Source: Agrococcus pavilionensis RW1 (GTDB lineage: Bacteria; Actinomycetota; Actinomycetes; Actinomycetales; Microbacteriaceae). Taken from it: DNA of 64,000 nucleotides. The stretch is from assembly GCF_000400485.1 (NCBI RefSeq), contig NZ_ASHR01000014.1, positions 62,001 to 126,000 of the forward strand. Direction: 5' to 3'. Below, piece after piece: positions 60,476-64,000 of this stretch (its first letter is position 1; each line of letters begins with the position of its first letter). The notes beneath the pieces are model-generated. The model made no database searches, was not told the DNA's origin, and worked only from the letters and a program-made list of their open reading frames with translations. The position numbers and the translations under genes are program-made.

Positions 60476-62113
60476 TCAGCCCACCCCGGAGGTCCGCTTC
60501 CGCGAGCCCTGCGCCCGCGCGATCGCGACCGCGAACTCGCGGGCCCGCTCGCGCTCGCCCTCGATCGGCAGCACGACGACCTCGCGCGCCACGGCGCCCA
60601 CCTGCTTGCGCAGCCGACGCCTCGCGCGCGATCGCCGCGCCGCGCCGACGGCGCCGCCGATGATCGCGCCGACGACGCCGAGCACGACGCCGAGCAGCAG
60701 CCCGCCGATGAGCAGGGCGAGCGGGATCGGCCAGCCGTCGAGCCACGTCGCGGTGCCCTCGACCTGCGGGATGACCGGCGCGACCATGCCCCACAGCGGC
60801 AGCAGCACCGGCAGCAGCAGCCACACGCCGCCGAGCACGGCGGCGATGAGCGCGAGCCACTGGAGCGCGCCGAGCAGCGGCCACCACCACGAGGCGCGAG
60901 CGCCGAGGTCGGTGCGCGCGACCGCCCGGTCGAGCTCGGAGGGCAGCGACTCGAGCGCGACCGCCGCGTGCTCGTGGATCGCCGCCGACCAGCCCTCGCC
61001 GAGCCCCGCCGCGGCCGCGTCGGCGTAGCTGCGCACCGCGGTGCCGGCCTGCGCGCGCTGCGCGGCGCTCATCGGCGGCAGGCTCGTGCGGTGCACCTCG
61101 GCGTCGCGCCGCGCGTCGCGACCGGGCGAGAGGTGGAGGCGCCGCAGCGGGTCGGGCGCGAGCCGCAGCACCCACGACGTGAGCGGCCAGCCCGTCACCT
61201 GCCCGGCGCGCTTGCGGTAGGAGCCGGCGACCGCGTTCGCGACCGCGTCGACGTTCGCGGCGGCCGCGAGGCCGCGCTCGAGCGACTGGGTGTCGGCGGC
61301 GCGCACCCTGCCCGGCACGCCCGCGGCCTCGAGCCGGCCCGCGACCGAGCGGATGTCGGCGGCGAGCCGCTGCGACGCCGCCTTCCGCTCCGCCGCGAAG
61401 CGGGCGATCACGCGCCGCAGGTCGTCGACCCCCGCGCCCGTCGTCGCCGACACCGGCAGCACGAGCACGTCGCCGAGCCCGTCGCGGCGGAGCAGCCCGC
61501 GCAGCGACTCGACGACGCGGCCGACCTCGGCCTCCGGCAGTCGGTCGACCTGGTTGAGCACCGCGGTCGTCACGGCCGCGTGGCTCGCGAGCGGCGCGAT
61601 GAAGTCGCGGTGGATGACGGCGTCGGCGTACTTCTGCGGGTCGACGACCCAGACGAGCACGTCGACCTGGCCCGCGAGCCGCTCGGCGATCGCCCGGTGC
61701 TCGAGCGCCACCGAGTCGAAGTCGGGCAGGTCGAGCACGATGAGCGAGAGGTCCTGCCCCTCGGCGAACGGCCGCTCGACGATGCGCCGGTCGCTCACCT
61801 GCAGCCAGTCGAGCAGGGCGGATGCGCCGCGCGGGTTCCAGACGGCGGCGAGCGGCACCGAGGTGGTCGGGCGCCGCACGTGCGTCGTGGCGATCGGCTC
61901 GCCGACGAGCGCGTTCATGAGCGACGACTTGCCGGAGCCCGTCGCGCCGAAGAAGCCGACGACGGTGTGCTCCGACGAGAGCGCGCGGCGCTCGGCGGCG
62001 CTCGCGACGATGCGCCGCACCGCCTCGAGCTCGTCCTCCGGCACCCGGCCCGCGCCGAGCTCGGCCGCCTCGGAGAGCGCGCCGAGCAGCGCGTCGACGG
62101 TCGGCTCGCTCAC
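60476..62113 (-). CDS. Dynamin-like GTPase with C-terminal membrane helices
   Basis: 545 aa. G1 motif GFFGATGSGKSSLMNALVG, G2 region HVRRPTTSVPL, G3 LDLPDFDSVALEHR, G4 LNQVDRLPE. Two to three hydrophobic segments in residues ~420-510 (LALIAAVLGGVWLLLPVLLP; IPLALLIGGLLLGVVLGVVG) precede a basic tail. It resembles the YfjP group of bacterial GTPases. GTG 62113 overlaps the previous gene by GTGA, so the two GTPases should be made together and may work as a hetero-oligomer on membranes. Confidence 0.87.
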   Translation of the reverse strand: MSEPTVDALLGALSEAAELGAGRVPEDELEAVRRIVASAAERRALSSEHTVVGFFGATGSGKSSLMNALVGEPIATTHVRRPTTSVPLAAVWNPRGASALLDWLQVSDRRIVERPFAEGQDLSLIVLDLPDFDSVALEHRAIAERLAGQVDVLVWVVDPQKYADAVIHRDFIAPLASHAAVTTAVLNQVDRLPEAEVGRVVESLRGLLRRDGLGDVLVLPVSATTGAGVDDLRRVIARFAAERKAASQRLAADIRSVAGRLEAAGVPGRVRAADTQSLERGLAAAANVDAVANAVAGSYRKRAGQVTGWPLTSWVLRLAPDPLRRLHLSPGRDARRDAEVHRTSLPPMSAAQRAQAGTAVRSYADAAAAGLGEGWSAAIHEHAAVALESLPSELDRAVARTDLGARASWWWPLLGALQWLALIAAVLGGVWLLLPVLLPLWGMVAPVIPQVEGTATWLDGWPIPLALLIGGLLLGVVLGVVGAIIGGAVGAARRSRARRRLRKQVGAVAREVVVLPIEGERERAREFAVAIARAQGSRKRTSGVG

Positions 62114-64000
62114 CGGCCGGCCTCGTCGTCGTGGTCGGGGCGGGCGCGCGGCAGCACCGGCGGCGGCGCCCAGCGCGAGGGCCGCTCGAGCTCACGCACC
62201 TCGTCGGCCTCGCCCTCGAGCGGCGGCTCCCCGTCGTCGTCGAGCACCTCCGCCTCGACGAGGTCGCTGCGCTGCACCTCGCGCGAGGTCGGGCTCGCGG
62301 CGCCCACCGACCGCATCGCGGTCTCGAGCTCCGCCGCCCGGTCGCGCAGCGCATCCGCCGTCGTGCCCCGCTCGACCGGCTCGAGCAGCGCGTCCCAGCG
62401 GGCCGCCTCGGCGTCCATGAGCGCGCGCACGCGGGCGTCGAGGTCGTCGCGCGCCTGCGCGGCGAGGCGACGCACGGCGTCCTCGCCGAAGATCGTCTCG
62501 AGCAGCTTCTGCCCGACGACCGCCGAGCCGCCGGCGATCGCGAGCTCGGCGCCCGTGAGGCCGCCGGTCGAGCCGAACACGACGACCATGAGCGCGACCG
62601 TGATGACGTTGAGGCCGAGCGACATGACGCGCGCCTTCGTGCGCTTGCCCGCGGCCTGCTCGGTGATGAGCTCGATGAGGCCCTGCTGCCACTCGCGCAC
62701 GAGCCGGCTCGCGCGCTCGGAGAGGTCGGGGGACGGATGCGCGAGGTCGATGCCGCTCGTCAGCTGCCGCCCGACCGCGCCCTGCCGCACGCGCGACCAG
62801 GCGTCGGATGCGGCGCGACCGGCCTCGTCGACCATGACGGCGAGCAGGCCGCTCTCGATCTCGTGCTCGACCTCGACGGCGGGCGCGGGCCTGCCCTGGA
62901 ACCACGCGACGACGCGGTCGCGCGTGCGGGAGTACCAGGACTCGACGGTGCGGAAGACGTCGGAGGTGCCGACGAAGTCCTGCCAGCGCGCGAGCACCTC
63001 GCCGCGCAGCAGCACGCCGTCGCGCGTCGCCTCGTGCACGCGCTCGGCCGCGTCGTCGTGGGCCGTGCGCACCGTGGCGCGCAGATCGCGGACGACGACG
63101 AGCTGCTCGTCGCGCGCCTCGGCGACCGCGCGAGCGGTGACCGCGAGCCGCTCGACCGCCCCGGCGAGCGTGCGCCCGGCGACGCGGGCGCGCTCGGCGC
63201 GATCGCCGGCGATGCCCTGCAGCCACCCGCCGACCGCCGCGGCGGCGCTCGCGGGCAGCATCCCGCGCTCGTCGAGCGGCGACTCGGTGACGACGAAGAC
63301 GGGCGCGGTGCCGAGGCCGCGCGCGGCGAGCATCTGCCGCAGGTCGGCCTCGACCTCGGCCTCGGCGCCCGGCGGCACGCGTCCCAGCACGACGCCGACC
63401 GTGATGTCGCGCGCGGCGGCGTCGTCGAGCAGCCGCCACGGCACCGCGTCGGCGTAGCGGTTCGCGGTCGTGCAGAAGAGCCACAGGTCGGCCGCGGCGA
63501 GCAGCTGCGCCGCGAGCTGCCGGTTCTCGTCGGCGATCGAGTCGACGTCGGGCGCGTCGAGGATCGCGAGCTCGCGCGGCACGCGGTCGTCGGCGACGAG
63601 CACGACCGAGCCGACGAGCGCGGCATCGGGGTCGTCGCCCGCCTCGTGCGACGGTGGCTCGCGCACGACGCCCGTGATGCGGGAGAGCCCCGGCAGGATG
63701 CGTGAGGAGGCGAACCACGCGGCATCGGCGGGGGAGTGGAGCAGGATCGGCTGCCGGGTCGTCGGGCGGATGACGCCCGTGCGGGTCACGGGGTGGCCGA
63801 CGAGGGCGTTGACGAGCGTCGACTTGCCCGCACCGGTCGAGCCGCCGACCACCGCGAGCAGCGGCGCGTCGAGGTGCGCGAGCCGCGGCTGGATGTAGTC
63901 GTCGATCTGCCGCACCGCGGCCTTCCGGGCGTCGCGCGCGGCGTCGGCGCCCGCGACCGCGAGCGGGAGGGCGACGCCCTCGAGCGCTGCCCGCAGCGCG
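62110..64000 (-). CDS. Dynamin-like GTPase, partner of the previous one (N-terminus beyond window)
   Basis: The frame is open through the right edge (RALRAALEGVALPLAVAGAD... before VRQIDDYIQPRL), so the true start is outside. G1: VVGGSTGAGKSTLVNALVGH; G2: RTGVIRPTTRQP; G3: ILDAPDVDSIADENR; the G4 motif is weak (VVLGRVP). A long helical stalk-like region follows, with one hydrophobic stretch (VITVALMVVVFGSTGGLTGA), and a Pro/Arg/Asp-rich tail closes it. More than 630 residues. With its coupled partner it recalls the paired dynamin-like proteins of Streptomyces and mycobacteria. Confidence 0.87.
   Translation of the reverse strand, partial: ALRAALEGVALPLAVAGADAARDARKAAVRQIDDYIQPRLAHLDAPLLAVVGGSTGAGKSTLVNALVGHPVTRTGVIRPTTRQPILLHSPADAAWFASSRILPGLSRITGVVREPPSHEAGDDPDAALVGSVVLVADDRVPRELAILDAPDVDSIADENRQLAAQLLAAADLWLFCTTANRYADAVPWRLLDDAAARDITVGVVLGRVPPGAEAEVEADLRQMLAARGLGTAPVFVVTESPLDERGMLPASAAAAVGGWLQGIAGDRAERARVAGRTLAGAVERLAVTARAVAEARDEQLVVVRDLRATVRTAHDDAAERVHEATRDGVLLRGEVLARWQDFVGTSDVFRTVESWYSRTRDRVVAWFQGRPAPAVEVEHEIESGLLAVMVDEAGRAASDAWSRVRQGAVGRQLTSGIDLAHPSPDLSERASRLVREWQQGLIELITEQAAGKRTKARVMSLGLNVITVALMVVVFGSTGGLTGAELAIAGGSAVVGQKLLETIFGEDAVRRLAAQARDDLDARVRALMDAEAARWDALLEPVERGTTADALRDRAAELETAMRSVGAASPTSREVQRSDLVEAEVLDDDGEPPLEGEADEVRELERPSRWAPPPVLPRARPDHDDEAGR

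Overview
The window is high-GC actinobacterial chromosome, most likely Micrococcales and probably Microbacteriaceae. Support comes from the acs / tad (Flp pilus) / topA-tmk-holB order, strong use of GCG/GCC (Ala) and CTC (Leu) codons, GTG starts and 4-base ATGA/GTGA gene overlaps, several probably leaderless starts, a 13E12-type DUF222-HNH gene, and a ribD-ribE-ribAB-ribH operon behind an FMN riboswitch. The genus cannot be fixed from sequence alone.

Layout. 1-305: 5' end of acs (minus). 588-3637: Tad/Flp pilus genes; the last one begins inside a cluster of 36-bp palindromic repeats. 3719-8230: topA-tmk-holB. 8253-14710: a small unknown, a lipoprotein peptidase-like hydrolase, a DUF222-HNH protein and phosphoketolase. 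14801-14873: tRNA-Thr(CGT), the integration site of a genomic island.

The island (14828-28639) is bounded by 47-bp direct repeats of the tRNA 3' half. It has three parts: (i) a mercury/organomercury operon (15173-21356) with two near-identical MerR-type promoters, a MerT-like transporter, a CcdA-like protein, a thioredoxin, MerA, MerB, a second flavoprotein disulfide reductase and MerR; (ii) a patchwork with a frameshifted resolvase, a broken ferredoxin gene, a cysteine-rich MerR-family regulator coupled to an ArsB/BASS-type transporter, and a degenerate stretch; (iii) the element backbone: an IS3-family insertion that truncates an AAA ATPase gene, a small unknown, an excisionase-like protein, a coiled-coil/HTH protein and a tyrosine integrase next to attR. 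The mer part favours CTG/GCC codons, unlike the host.

Right of the island: a VOC protein, a decayed VapBC pair, a nicotinamidase and an MMPL transporter; then a GntR-headed catabolic cluster (32512-40426) with a dehydrogenase, a CMD-family protein, an MBL hydrolase, an SCP2-alpha/beta hydrolase fusion, an aldehyde dehydrogenase, an MHS transporter and a nitrilase. The same 14-bp element lies upstream of the regulator and of the transporter. Next come nitronate monooxygenase, an ABC exporter with a small HTH regulator and twin palindromes, an ABC-2 exporter, pfkB-surE, a P-type ATPase, an MHS transporter, the riboflavin operon, GNAT/trpS/xth, a YihY protein, PTS enzyme I and two tandem dynamin-like GTPases, the last running off the right edge.

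The most unusual signal is in the mer operon: four consecutive-pathway products (MerT-like, CcdA-like, MerA, MerB) each carry a vicinal Cys pair at or near the C-terminus, and a CcdA/thioredoxin pair is built into the operon. This suggests a thiol relay for Hg(II).
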